A DNA stretch of 64,000 nt from JBLWXV01 sp048267245 (GTDB lineage Bacteria > Bdellovibrionota > Bacteriovoracia > Bacteriovoracales > Bacteriovoracaceae): assembly GCA_048267245.1 (NCBI GenBank), contig JBLWXV010000001.1:1488001-1552000 (forward strand). Direction: 5' to 3'. The notes below the pieces were generated by a model. That model was not told the origin of the DNA, did no database searches, and was given only the letters and a program-made list of their open reading frames with translations. How positions within the stretch are numbered: position 1 is the first letter of the stretch; every line of letters starts with the position of its first letter. Positions 42,950 through 50,341 of the stretch are shown piece by piece. The translations under genes were made by a program, and so were the position numbers.

Positions 42950-43413
42950 AACGAACCTAAGAGTGAGTTCTTCAAGCGATCTTGAAAAATCTCTACTTTC
43001 TCGAGCCAATTTTTGGAGAGTTCAGTGAGTTCAATTTGGCTTTGTGGTGACTTAGTTATTTCATCTCTAAGGGTATATTCAAGCGTCTCCTTAAAGAGCA
43101 ACACCCAACGCGATAGCTCGCCCGCTTTTATATTGAGGGGAGCGTGTGACTTGATGAGATCAAAGGGAGGTTCGCCCGCTGGCTTTTTCTCACCCAGCAA
43201 TTGAATGAGCCAGAAAGCTTCAATGCGCGCGAGGTGAGAGCTAAAGGCTTCGAGTTCAGGAAAGAAAATGTCTTCAAATGTCGTTTCGGCCTTTTCTTTA
43301 ATTTTTCGAAATTGGTAGCCAAGTAGAAAGTCGCTCACTGCCTTCTGATAAAAAGCGCGAAGGACAATATTAATAAACTCTTTTGCTCGGCTATTGTGAG
43401 TACTACTAACCAT
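42946..43413 (-). CDS. Group III truncated haemoglobin-like protein
   Basis: The product is 155 aa and would be a haem protein binding O2 or NO. Residues FYQKAVSDFLLGYQF match the B-helix region FYxKVxxDxxLGPIF of group III (TrHb3/Ctb) globins, including the B10 Tyr. HLARIEAFWLIQLLGE matches the E-helix region (HxxxIxxFWxxxLLG). FDLIKSHAPLNI, then LSRWVLLFKETLE, matches the proximal-His region and G helix. The insertion after the B helix is longer than in Campylobacter Ctb. It overlaps the GNAT gene by 4 bp. A role in NO or O2 handling is inferred from the family. Confidence 0.75.
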   Translation of the reverse strand: MVSSTHNSRAKEFINIVLRAFYQKAVSDFLLGYQFRKIKEKAETTFEDIFFPELEAFSSHLARIEAFWLIQLLGEKKPAGEPPFDLIKSHAPLNIKAGELSRWVLLFKETLEYTLRDEITKSPQSQIELTELSKNWLEKVEIFQDRLKNSLLGSL

Positions 43414-43534
43414 ATCAAAAGCTTAGCACTGCACTGACCTGACAGGCGAGCAACCGATAAAAATATTTTGCTTTAAATTAAATGAGTCCGTTATTTATCC
43501 GATAGGAATACTACAACTAAACAATGGATTTACT

Positions 43535-44227
43535 ATGAAATCACTGATCACTTTGGTCATGTTATTCCTAAGCCCTATCCTTCTGGCCCAGCAAACGCGA
43601 GTCGTGAAGACAATTGGGGAGGGAAGTTGTTGGATCGCAAGTGAAGGGCAGGGACAGGTATCCTTGGTGAGCTTTAATGATCAGAGGTCTAAAGTTCTTG
43701 ATGGACGAGAAGTTCAAGAGCATGTGGAATCTCTTCTTCAAGAGAGGGGCGCCAATATCCAAGGGCTCAATACTTTTGCTCATTGTAGTTCACATGGACT
43801 AAGTCTGGTCTTTAGCATGAGCACAGACCGAGGTGATATTTGCCTGTGGTCATACCTAGGTGAACACGGTGAGCTTCAAAGAAGTGCCTTTGGTCACATG
43901 GACCAGCAGTTAGTAGGTAAATTTTGTGACGGTGCAAAGTACGGAGAGTTGATGGTCCTGACTAAGGGTGAGGACGCGGGAACTATGCTCCAGGCCGAAC
44001 TTGAGTCTGTGCTAGGCAATGCTGGTCAGTTTGCGGTAAAAGCTCTGGGGTCTGGCACCTTTAAAGTGACTCTCTCTCAGGAACTTCACGGCCAGGAAGC
44101 GAAGATTAAAGACTCACTTTTGAACTCTGAAGCACTTGTTTCAGTGATTCGCACCGTCGAGTACTCATCTTTTTATCACCCAATTGGTGAAGTAATGGAG
44201 CTATCAGAGTTTAGTTATCATGAGTAA
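43535..44227 (+). CDS. Secreted protein of unknown function
   Basis: The product is 230 aa with a Sec signal peptide (LITLVMLFLSPILLAQ). The mature protein has four Cys (GSCWIA, AHCSSHG, DICLWS, KFCDGA) and a probable beta-sheet-rich fold. No family is recognised. An AT-rich upstream region (about 43460-43530) probably holds its promoter. The stop overlaps the ABC ATPase start by 8 bp (ATGAGTAA), so the two are translationally coupled; a functional link with the ATPase is possible but unproven. Confidence 0.7.
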   Translation: MKSLITLVMLFLSPILLAQQTRVVKTIGEGSCWIASEGQGQVSLVSFNDQRSKVLDGREVQEHVESLLQERGANIQGLNTFAHCSSHGLSLVFSMSTDRGDICLWSYLGEHGELQRSAFGHMDQQLVGKFCDGAKYGELMVLTKGEDAGTMLQAELESVLGNAGQFAVKALGSGTFKVTLSQELHGQEAKIKDSLLNSEALVSVIRTVEYSSFYHPIGEVMELSEFSYHE

Positions 44228-45227
44228 GATTCTTAGTTTTAAAAATGTCCACTTTACTTTTGAAGAGCGTAAAATCGCCGCCCTCGGTGGAGTGAGCTTT
44301 GATATTCATTCTGAGGAAACTCTGGTCTTGCTTGGTCCCAGTGGTACTGGCAAGAGCACGCTGGTGAGCTTAATTACCGGCGAGCGACTTCCTCACAAGG
44401 GCGTGATTGAGCGCGAAGTGATGCCGGTCGACATTGGAGTGTTCTGCGCCTTTAGTGATGAAGAACTCCAGGGCAACCTGAAGCAACTGCTAGAAAAAAA
44501 ACTTACTCATCTCTCTGCAGAAGCTGCTCACAATGAAATTCACACCATGATTGACCTCTTGGGCCTGCAGTACAAAGAGACTCGTGCGCTCAAAGAACTC
44601 TCTCAAGGCCAGTTAACAAGGGCCATGCTTGCCCATGCAATCATTGCTAGACCAAAGCTACTGCTGCTTGATGAGCCCCTGGCCCATCTCGATCCAGTCT
44701 TAAAAGCAGAGATGATAAGCGAGTACAAAGAACTTAGAGAAACTTTTAAATTTAGTGCGCTTTGGATTACTCACGACCCGGGAGAAGCCCTCGGTGTTGG
44801 CAATCGTCTGGGTTACCTCGATCACGGCATTCTCAAGCAAGTGGGTAAGCCCGAAGATTTTGTCTATCACCCAAAGCTCTTAGAAATTGCGCGCTTCTTT
44901 GGTCCACTCAATGTGATGGTCGCCAAGCGAGTCGCTGGAACTAACATACTCGACGTAGGATTTGATCGCTTTGAAGTTGAAGAGAGTAAGCTCAATATGT
45001 TTGGCGAGCAGCTCGTCGTGGGTATTCGACCCACATCAATTTTTCTTGAGAGCGAGGCTAACCTTAAGGGAAAGCTTCACTTTCTGAGTGTCTGCCCAAA
45101 TGGCGTGGTGGCAGAGATTCGCGGTTCATTTAAAAACCCCTTAAAAATTCAGCTATTTACCATGCCCACCCAGCGCCACGTTCATTTTCGCGTAAACTGG
45201 AGTGAAGCGCTCTTGTTTGCCCTTTAA
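44220..45227 (+). CDS. Orphan ABC transporter ATP-binding protein with TOBE-like C-terminus
   Basis: The product is 335 aa. Walker A is GPSGTGKST (about 39-47), the signature is LSQGQ rather than LSGGQ, Walker B is LLLLDEP, and the switch His is in WITHDPGEA. Residues 235-335 resemble the TOBE/regulatory region of CysA/PotA/MalK-type importers (VVGIRPTSIFLE). At the usual Q-loop position after strand 3 the sequence is GVFCAFSD, with Cys where Gln is expected. No permease or binding protein is adjacent. It may pair with distant subunits or have a non-transport role. Confidence 0.85.
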   Translation: MSKILSFKNVHFTFEERKIAALGGVSFDIHSEETLVLLGPSGTGKSTLVSLITGERLPHKGVIEREVMPVDIGVFCAFSDEELQGNLKQLLEKKLTHLSAEAAHNEIHTMIDLLGLQYKETRALKELSQGQLTRAMLAHAIIARPKLLLLDEPLAHLDPVLKAEMISEYKELRETFKFSALWITHDPGEALGVGNRLGYLDHGILKQVGKPEDFVYHPKLLEIARFFGPLNVMVAKRVAGTNILDVGFDRFEVEESKLNMFGEQLVVGIRPTSIFLESEANLKGKLHFLSVCPNGVVAEIRGSFKNPLKIQLFTMPTQRHVHFRVNWSEALLFAL

Positions 45228-45267
45228 GTGTTTAGGAAATCCTTACAAGTAGCCGATAAGACTACAT

Positions 45268-46245
45268 ATGGTTGTTACTATCGACTCTACTTTCATCAAT
45301 ATTGACCTCTTCTTTGTTCGCAGATTTAAGAAGGGGATTCCCTTTGATATTTTTGTGAAGAGAAGTGAGCGCCACTACACGAAGATTTTTCGCAAAGGAG
45401 AGATCATCGATGAAGAGCGCGTGCTTCGCTATCAAGAAAAGGGAGTTAAATATTTTTATGTAGATAGCGAAGGCTATAAGACTTACCTCAAGGCACTTGA
45501 TGTGGTGAGCGAGCGCATGTTTAAAAACTTAGATAGCGCAAAGCCCGATGAACTCACTCATATGCTAAGAGAGTTAGTGATTGCCACTGCGATTGAACTC
45601 TCAACCTCCATGCAAATTGATCAGGAACAACTCTCAAACTGTGGCAACGTGGTGAAGGGTTGTGTGGATGTACTCAATAAGGATCCAAAGTCATTTATTC
45701 GCGTCCTGAGCTTGCTCTCTCATCACCCTCACGCTGTAAAGCATTCGGTAATGACGAGTATCTTCTCCATTTTACTGGCGAGAAATCTAGAGATTGAAAA
45801 TCAAAAACTCTTGCAGATCATTGGCCTTGGCGCTTTCCTGCACGATGTGGGGATTGCTCTACTTGATTACGATCCTGAGATGGTCATGGATTTAACTCCC
45901 GCTCAGTGGAAGGAAATGAAGGCGCATCCAGAGCTTGGAAAGAGAAAGGTCGACCACCTTGAAATTCCACCAGAGGTGCTCACTATAATTCTTCAACATC
46001 ACGAGCAGCCCAATGGGGGCGGCTATCCCAATAATCTCAAGATTAATCAAATCTACTTTCCCGCTCGCATTGTCGCCGTGGCCGACACTTTCTGTGCACT
46101 GCTCACCAAGAGACCCTTTCGCGAGGCTTTTAGTCCGCTTGACGCCCTTAAGACCATGAGAGCAGATGTGGGTAAGTTTGATTCTCAAGTGTTAGTGGCC
46201 CTAGAGAAAATGCTTGGCGATAGCATTCAAGTAAAAGCCTCCTAG
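45268..46245 (+). CDS. HD-GYP domain protein (putative c-di-GMP phosphodiesterase)
   Basis: The product is 325 aa. An N-terminal domain of about 90 residues contains YTKIFRKGEIIDEE and YQEKGVKYFYVDSEGY, as in many HD-GYP proteins. The HD-GYP domain has HSVMTSIFS (His), HDVGIALL (HD pair), HPELGKRKVD, LQHHEQPNGGGYP (GYP kept, but Asn replaces the Asp of HHExxDGxGYP), and AVADTFCAL (metal Asp). It would hydrolyse c-di-GMP in the cytoplasm. No response-regulator receiver is present. The gene precedes feoA by about 120 bp, a gap that contains regulatory palindromes. Confidence 0.9.
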   Translation: MVVTIDSTFINIDLFFVRRFKKGIPFDIFVKRSERHYTKIFRKGEIIDEERVLRYQEKGVKYFYVDSEGYKTYLKALDVVSERMFKNLDSAKPDELTHMLRELVIATAIELSTSMQIDQEQLSNCGNVVKGCVDVLNKDPKSFIRVLSLLSHHPHAVKHSVMTSIFSILLARNLEIENQKLLQIIGLGAFLHDVGIALLDYDPEMVMDLTPAQWKEMKAHPELGKRKVDHLEIPPEVLTIILQHHEQPNGGGYPNNLKINQIYFPARIVAVADTFCALLTKRPFREAFSPLDALKTMRADVGKFDSQVLVALEKMLGDSIQVKAS

Positions 46246-46257
46246 TATCCTTTCAAA

Positions 46258-46275
46258 CCTTGATATAAATCAAGG
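46258..46275. promoter_or_regulatory. FNR/CRP-family box upstream of feoAB
   Basis: TTGAT (46260-46264), ATAA, ATCAA (46269-46273) is an exact match to the FNR consensus TTGAT-N4-ATCAA. The palindrome extends by two bases on each side (CCTTGAT...ATCAAGG). It lies 90 bp before the feoA ATG. feoAB is FNR-activated under anaerobiosis in E. coli, so the location makes sense. The cognate regulator of this organism is not seen in the window. Confidence 0.7.
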
Positions 46276-46301
46276 CACGAGCTGTGCCTAATGAGCATCC
46301 T

Positions 46302-46323
46302 TTTGTTTGCTTTATCAAACAAA
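46302..46323. promoter_or_regulatory. Palindrome upstream of feoA, candidate iron-responsive operator
   Basis: TTTGTTTG (46302-46309), CTTTAT, CAAACAAA (46316-46323) is a perfect 8-bp inverted repeat ending 40 bp before the feoA ATG. Its 16-bp core GTTTGCTTTATCAAAC matches 14 of 16 bases with a core at 57005-57020 before the imelysin gene, at almost the same distance from the start codon. It does not look like the E. coli Fur consensus. Confidence 0.6.
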
Positions 46324-46363
46324 TTTTCTAAAATGGAGTTCTCCACGGATTTTAGAGGCGCAG

Positions 46364-46606
46364 ATGCAAAAGTTAAAACTCTCAGAGGCCCGAGTGGGCC
46401 AGCAGGTTCAGATCGATTCCATCGAAGCGGATGAGCACACCCAGCTAAAGTTGCTCTCGCTAGGAATTCTTCCGGGAGATATTTTAGAAGTGACTGGTCG
46501 AGCGATTTTTAGAGGACCAATTTCTCTTAAGCACTCTAGCGGAACCTTTCTCGCTCTTCGCCGTTTTCAAGCCGGTCAAATTCAAGTCACGCTTCTCAAA
46601 GGATAG
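46364..46606 (+). CDS. feoA: Ferrous iron transport protein FeoA
   Basis: This 80-aa SH3-like cytoplasmic protein supports FeoB. It has LKLSEARVGQQVQID, KLLSLGILPGDILEVTGRA and GPISLKHSSGTFLALRR, with the conserved LGI/M..G and P..I motifs of FeoA. The start is the ATG at 46364; the frame is open 57 bp further upstream, but that region carries the palindromic operator. The gap to feoB is 3 bp, so the two form an operon. Regulation by an FNR-type and an iron-type regulator is inferred from the upstream boxes. Confidence 0.92.
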   Translation: MQKLKLSEARVGQQVQIDSIEADEHTQLKLLSLGILPGDILEVTGRAIFRGPISLKHSSGTFLALRRFQAGQIQVTLLKG

Positions 46607-46609
46607 AAT

Positions 46610-48571
46610 GTGCAATCGATTCTACTCATTGGTTTCCCAAACTCTGGAAAGTCGACAATTTATAATTTGCTTTCGGGTAAATTTAGGAAGGTCTCAAATT
46701 ACTCTGGCGTTACTGTCGACAGTGCGGCGGCTGAACTTTTAAGTAATTCAAAGTCTGATCAGAAGGTGAGAGTCATTGATCTACCGGGCATTTATAATTT
46801 AATTCCCACCAGCATTGATGAAGCGATCACGACCAGTACAATTTTGAGGTTAGACCCCTCTAAGAGTGAGTATCACTTGGTGGCTTTGGTTTTAGACCTG
46901 CACCGCTTTGAGGCCTCACTTTCTCTGGCCCTCGCTCTTAAGGAAGTTGTGGGAGAGCGACTCGTTCTTATCATTAATAAAGACGATAAAAAGCAAATTG
47001 GTCTCGCCCAGCGAGAGATGCTGAGGACTTTAAGTGGTCTTAGTGTCATTTCAACCTCAGCTAAGCACGATTCTCCGCGAGATCTGGATATATTCCTGCG
47101 AGAACATCTCTATGCCGAGCCAATTGAACCCAGAGGAGATTTCACTCTTGGTAGTGGTGCCATCGATTTAAGTGCACTGAAAATTCCAAGTGAGCGCCTC
47201 GTTCAACTGGGACAGGAGGAGATTAGGCAGCGCGTGCGCTCGCTTCATGAACAGGCGCGAGTGATGATTGCTAAAGTCTTAAGTGTCGATCCTAAACAAT
47301 CTGAACTCACGCATAGACTTGATCGACTCTTGGTGCATCCACTTTGGGGGTCAATCGTTTTCTTTGCGATCTTCTATCTGATCTTTCACTCCATTTATAC
47401 TTGGTCCGCACCCTTCATGGACTTCATCGACTCTCAAATCGGCTCTTTGGGCGAGTACTTAGGGGGAGTATTGCCGGCCGGTGCACTCAATAGTCTCCTC
47501 GTCGATGGAATCATTGCCGGAGTAGGGGGGGTGGTCATCTTTCTACCTCAGATTGTGATTCTCTTTTTTCTTCTAAGTATCTTGGAGCAGTCTGGCTATA
47601 TCGCCCGCGCGGCAGTGGTCACCGACCGAATCATGGGGCACTTTGGCCTTAACGGCAAGGCCTTCCTTCCCTATATCTCGGGCTTTGCATGCTCCATTCC
47701 TGGAATTATGGCCACCAGAACGATTCCCGATAGCAAAGAGCGCATGGCCACACTCATGACAATTCCGATGATCACTTGCAGTGCAAGACTTCCCGTCTAC
47801 GTGCTCCTCATTGGTACCTTTGTTCCCGAGACCACCGTACTTGGAATCTTTAATGCCCAGGCGCTGAGTTTTTTCTTTCTCTACTTTCTAGGCAGCTTCT
47901 TTGCTCTGATCATGGCCAAGGTTTTTCGTCTCACTTACTTTAAAGGGGAGTCGAGCAACTTTATTATCGACCTTCCCCTCTACCAGCTTCCTCTCTTAAA
48001 GCTCGCCTTTAAAAATGCCTATCAAAAGGGTGTGGTCTTTTTGAAGAAGGCCGGGACAGTCATCATGGGGCTCTCCATTCTTATTTGGTTTGCTTCTAGC
48101 TATCCCAAGCCAAGTGAGAGCACACTTGCCTCTCTGACTCCCGAGCAGCAGGCATCCTACACACTTGAACACTCGGTACTTGGAACCATGGGCAGGGCGA
48201 TTGAGCCCGCAATCAAGCCCATTGGAATGGACTGGAAGATTGGCGTGGGTCTACTTGTGGCCATGGGAGCGCGCGAGCTCTTCGTCTCAACACTTGGGAC
48301 GATCTACGCTCTTGGAGATGTGGATGAAGAGTCCGCGGGTCTTAGGGAGCGATTAAAAAGTGAAGTGAACCCCGTGACCGGTGCCCCTGCCTTTTCTCTG
48401 GCCGTGGCCTGGTCTGTATTGATCTTCTTTGTCTTTGCCCTTCAATGCACAAGTACACTTGCGATTCTCAAAAAGGAGACGGGTGGATGGAGGACGCCAC
48501 TATTTATGTTCACCTATATGGGCGCACTGGCTTACTTGGGATCATTCATTGCTTATCAGGTACTGAGTTAG
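46610..48571 (+). CDS. feoB: Ferrous iron transporter FeoB
   Basis: The product is 653 aa from a GTG start. The N-terminal G domain has G1 GFPNSGKST, a G2 region NYSGVTVD, G3 DLPGIYNL and G4 NKDD. The membrane part has two gate-type regions, including YIARAAVVTDRIMGHFGLNGKAFLPYISGFACSIPGIMATRTI with the conserved Cys, and the second ITCSARLPVYVLLIG. It imports Fe2+ across the inner membrane. It is shorter than E. coli FeoB (773 aa), mainly through a smaller spacer domain and C-terminus. No feoC follows. Confidence 0.96.
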   Translation: MQSILLIGFPNSGKSTIYNLLSGKFRKVSNYSGVTVDSAAAELLSNSKSDQKVRVIDLPGIYNLIPTSIDEAITTSTILRLDPSKSEYHLVALVLDLHRFEASLSLALALKEVVGERLVLIINKDDKKQIGLAQREMLRTLSGLSVISTSAKHDSPRDLDIFLREHLYAEPIEPRGDFTLGSGAIDLSALKIPSERLVQLGQEEIRQRVRSLHEQARVMIAKVLSVDPKQSELTHRLDRLLVHPLWGSIVFFAIFYLIFHSIYTWSAPFMDFIDSQIGSLGEYLGGVLPAGALNSLLVDGIIAGVGGVVIFLPQIVILFFLLSILEQSGYIARAAVVTDRIMGHFGLNGKAFLPYISGFACSIPGIMATRTIPDSKERMATLMTIPMITCSARLPVYVLLIGTFVPETTVLGIFNAQALSFFFLYFLGSFFALIMAKVFRLTYFKGESSNFIIDLPLYQLPLLKLAFKNAYQKGVVFLKKAGTVIMGLSILIWFASSYPKPSESTLASLTPEQQASYTLEHSVLGTMGRAIEPAIKPIGMDWKIGVGLLVAMGARELFVSTLGTIYALGDVDEESAGLRERLKSEVNPVTGAPAFSLAVAWSVLIFFVFALQCTSTLAILKKETGGWRTPLFMFTYMGALAYLGSFIAYQVLS

Positions 48572-48589
48572 GGTAGGGATGGCGATAGT

Positions 48590-48627
48590 CGCCTCTCCTG
48601 CCTTGACCAAGCAAAACAAGAGAGGCG
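48590..48627. terminator. Weak hairpin between feoB and dksA
   Basis: CGCCTCTC (48590-48597) pairs with GAGAGGCG (48620-48627) around a 22-nt loop, in the 63-bp gap between the convergent feoB and dksA genes. It is followed by CGATAATTTAT on the plus strand, with no clean T tract. Confidence 0.35.
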
Positions 48628-48634
48628 CGATAAT

Positions 48635-49135
48635 TTATCTGTTGGCGAGTTCTTGGAGAGTTTTGCCGAGAGACTTAGACTTCTTAGCAAAGAAGTTATT
48701 CTTCTCGTTAAACTCCGCTTCTTCTTTGCAAGTGATACAAAGTTCAGCTGTTGGGCGCGCCATAAGACGCTCAAACCCAATTTCAACACCACAGTCTTCG
48801 CAAAGACCGTATTCACCGCGCTCGATTCCAGCGAGGCTCTTGTTGATTTTTTTGAGGTAGAAGCTTTCACGATTTCTAAAACGAAGCTCTTGAGAAGCTT
48901 GAATGTTGATACTAGCTTCGTCGAGTGGATCGGCGAGTTCGTTCTTGTCTAGTGAATAGCGTTGGGGGTCATGGTCTTTGTTGAGGATGCGCTCTTTCTC
49001 TGCAAGAAGAACATTCTTCAGAGTGTCGACTTGATCATCTGTAAGATAATCATTTTCGCGCGCAGCTTTGGCAGTGCTAACTGCTGGGGTTGTTTCTTCA
49101 GTAACGGCTTCAGTGCTCTTTTTCTTCGATCCCAT
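48635..49135 (-). CDS. dksA: DksA/TraR-family zinc-finger protein
   Basis: The product is 166 aa from the ATG at 49135 (MGSKKK), with AGGAG 10 nt upstream; a longer frame to 49216 has no support. A disordered Ser/Thr/Lys-rich N-terminus precedes the coiled-coil region (LTDDQVDTLKNVLLAEKERIL), including DPLDEASIN, the equivalent of the Asp-containing coiled-coil tip. The C4 zinc finger is CEDCG...CITCK. DksA binds the RNA polymerase secondary channel and acts with ppGpp. The tip sequence supports DksA over a short TraR-type protein. Confidence 0.9.
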   Translation of the reverse strand: MGSKKKSTEAVTEETTPAVSTAKAARENDYLTDDQVDTLKNVLLAEKERILNKDHDPQRYSLDKNELADPLDEASINIQASQELRFRNRESFYLKKINKSLAGIERGEYGLCEDCGVEIGFERLMARPTAELCITCKEEAEFNEKNNFFAKKSKSLGKTLQELANR

Positions 49136-49423
49136 ACTTCCGCGACTCCTGTTTATTTGCGTGTGTGTGGTGGTGTCCGAAAACATCATTTTTTCGCTGC
49201 CCCTCCTTAACATCAATATTGAAGAAGAAACACCGTTTTCTCATCACGAAGAACTCATCCCTAAGTTTATGTAGAATCCAGGCTTCTACAAATCGTGACT
49301 CGTTAAAAAATGTTTTTTGAAAATACTTATGAACCACAGCGTTCGTAAAATACTTTGTTCTTACAAAAGGTGACAGTAATGCAGTGTTTTTCTTAATAAA
49401 GTTTAAGGTTTGTTGGGGAGGAG

Positions 49424-49762
49424 TTAGCGTCTAAACGGTGCTTCACAGTGGGGGCAGAAATGCCAGAATTGAATGTCGACTTTTCTTTTACAACCCTCGC
49501 AGTCAATGAGTTGTTCAAGGTCACTAAAGACTTCATCACCCACAGCGAAAATATCTTTCTTAAGTGCGGCGAGTGTTGTGGGGTGGGCCAGGTAGCCGCC
49601 GGGGATAAGTGGATCAGGCTTAAACATTCCAGGAGTTACCGACTTATCGGCGCGCATCGGTACGCTAATATCCTCGCGCCCATCCAGATGCAGAAGAGAC
49701 TTTCCGCCGGCATTTTGAAGCTTTGAAATTTGTTCTAACCACTCGTTGGCTTGCTTACTCAT
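49424..49762 (-). CDS. Small protein with C-terminal zinc-ribbon motif
   Basis: The product is 112 aa. Residues 85-112 contain CEGC and CPHC pairs separated by 13 residues (DCEGCKRKVDIQFWHFCPHC), a likely zinc ribbon. The middle contains GMFKPDPLIPGGYLAHPTTLAAL, a conserved-looking but unrecognised segment. It is cytoplasmic with no signal. The 288-bp gap between this gene and dksA (49136-49423) shows no further gene and should contain the dksA promoter. The function is unknown. Confidence 0.65.
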   Translation of the reverse strand: MSKQANEWLEQISKLQNAGGKSLLHLDGREDISVPMRADKSVTPGMFKPDPLIPGGYLAHPTTLAALKKDIFAVGDEVFSDLEQLIDCEGCKRKVDIQFWHFCPHCEAPFRR

Positions 49763-49804
49763 GGCATTAGTATAGCGCGATTTTACAGGCCATTCCAGCG
49801 GGTA

Positions 49805-50341
49805 TTATGGACCTTTGAGAGTGGTGGAAAGGATGTGGTCGACTATTTCCTGTGCGTGGCGTTTATGGGTGTTGAAAATGGCAGAAAATCCAGGGCGGTG
49901 CTTCAGAATTAAGGGGCGCAATCTTCTTGCTGCGCGGCCAAGCTCGGCAATTGTTCTCAAACTCCACTCGAGCACTTCGGGATTTTTGTGCGCGAGCAGT
50001 ACACCTAGGGCGTCGATAAATTTCCCTGGGATCTGCTCACCCGCGCGCATGCGGTAGGCCATGATGTGCTTGCTCGCCACCGAGAGAGTAAAAATTAACG
50101 TCTCATCGTCCACTGGATTTTCAAGTGTGCCAATGATGAGCTCGTCAAAGAGTGGGCTTAAGGTTTGTGTGTTGTCGAGGATACACAGGACTTTGTGAAC
50201 ATCTTGGGGGCGCTGTTCACTTTGGGCCTGTTGCCAAAAATTGAGAAGAGAATTGAGCTCTTCTGGTGCGAGTTTAATTAATGGTCTCTCGCCACGTTTT
50301 AGTCTCTCAAGAATGTCCGAGAAGCATTCTGAGACATTCAT
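49805..50341 (-). CDS. Cytoplasmic helical protein of unknown function, coupled to an ABC exporter
   Basis: The product is 178 aa and predicted all-helical. The stretch ALGVLLAHKNPEVLEWSLRTIAELG resembles a HEAT-type repeat. Its ATG overlaps the stop of the upstream ABC transporter gene (ATGA at 50338-50341), so the two are co-translated. No enzyme motif and no signal peptide are seen. It may be an accessory protein of the exporter, which is inference from position only. Confidence 0.65.
   Translation of the reverse strand: MNVSECFSDILERLKRGERPLIKLAPEELNSLLNFWQQAQSEQRPQDVHKVLCILDNTQTLSPLFDELIIGTLENPVDDETLIFTLSVASKHIMAYRMRAGEQIPGKFIDALGVLLAHKNPEVLEWSLRTIAELGRAARRLRPLILKHRPGFSAIFNTHKRHAQEIVDHILSTTLKGP

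Noticed and set aside
46307..46363. Extended N-terminus for FeoA reaching 46307
   Set aside because: It would place coding sequence over the palindromic operator and begins without a good ribosome site; the ATG at 46364 gives a normal 80-aa FeoA.
49136..49216. Longer N-terminus for DksA
   Set aside because: The added 27 residues look unlike DksA and have no ribosome site; MGSKKK at 49135 has AGGAG upstream.
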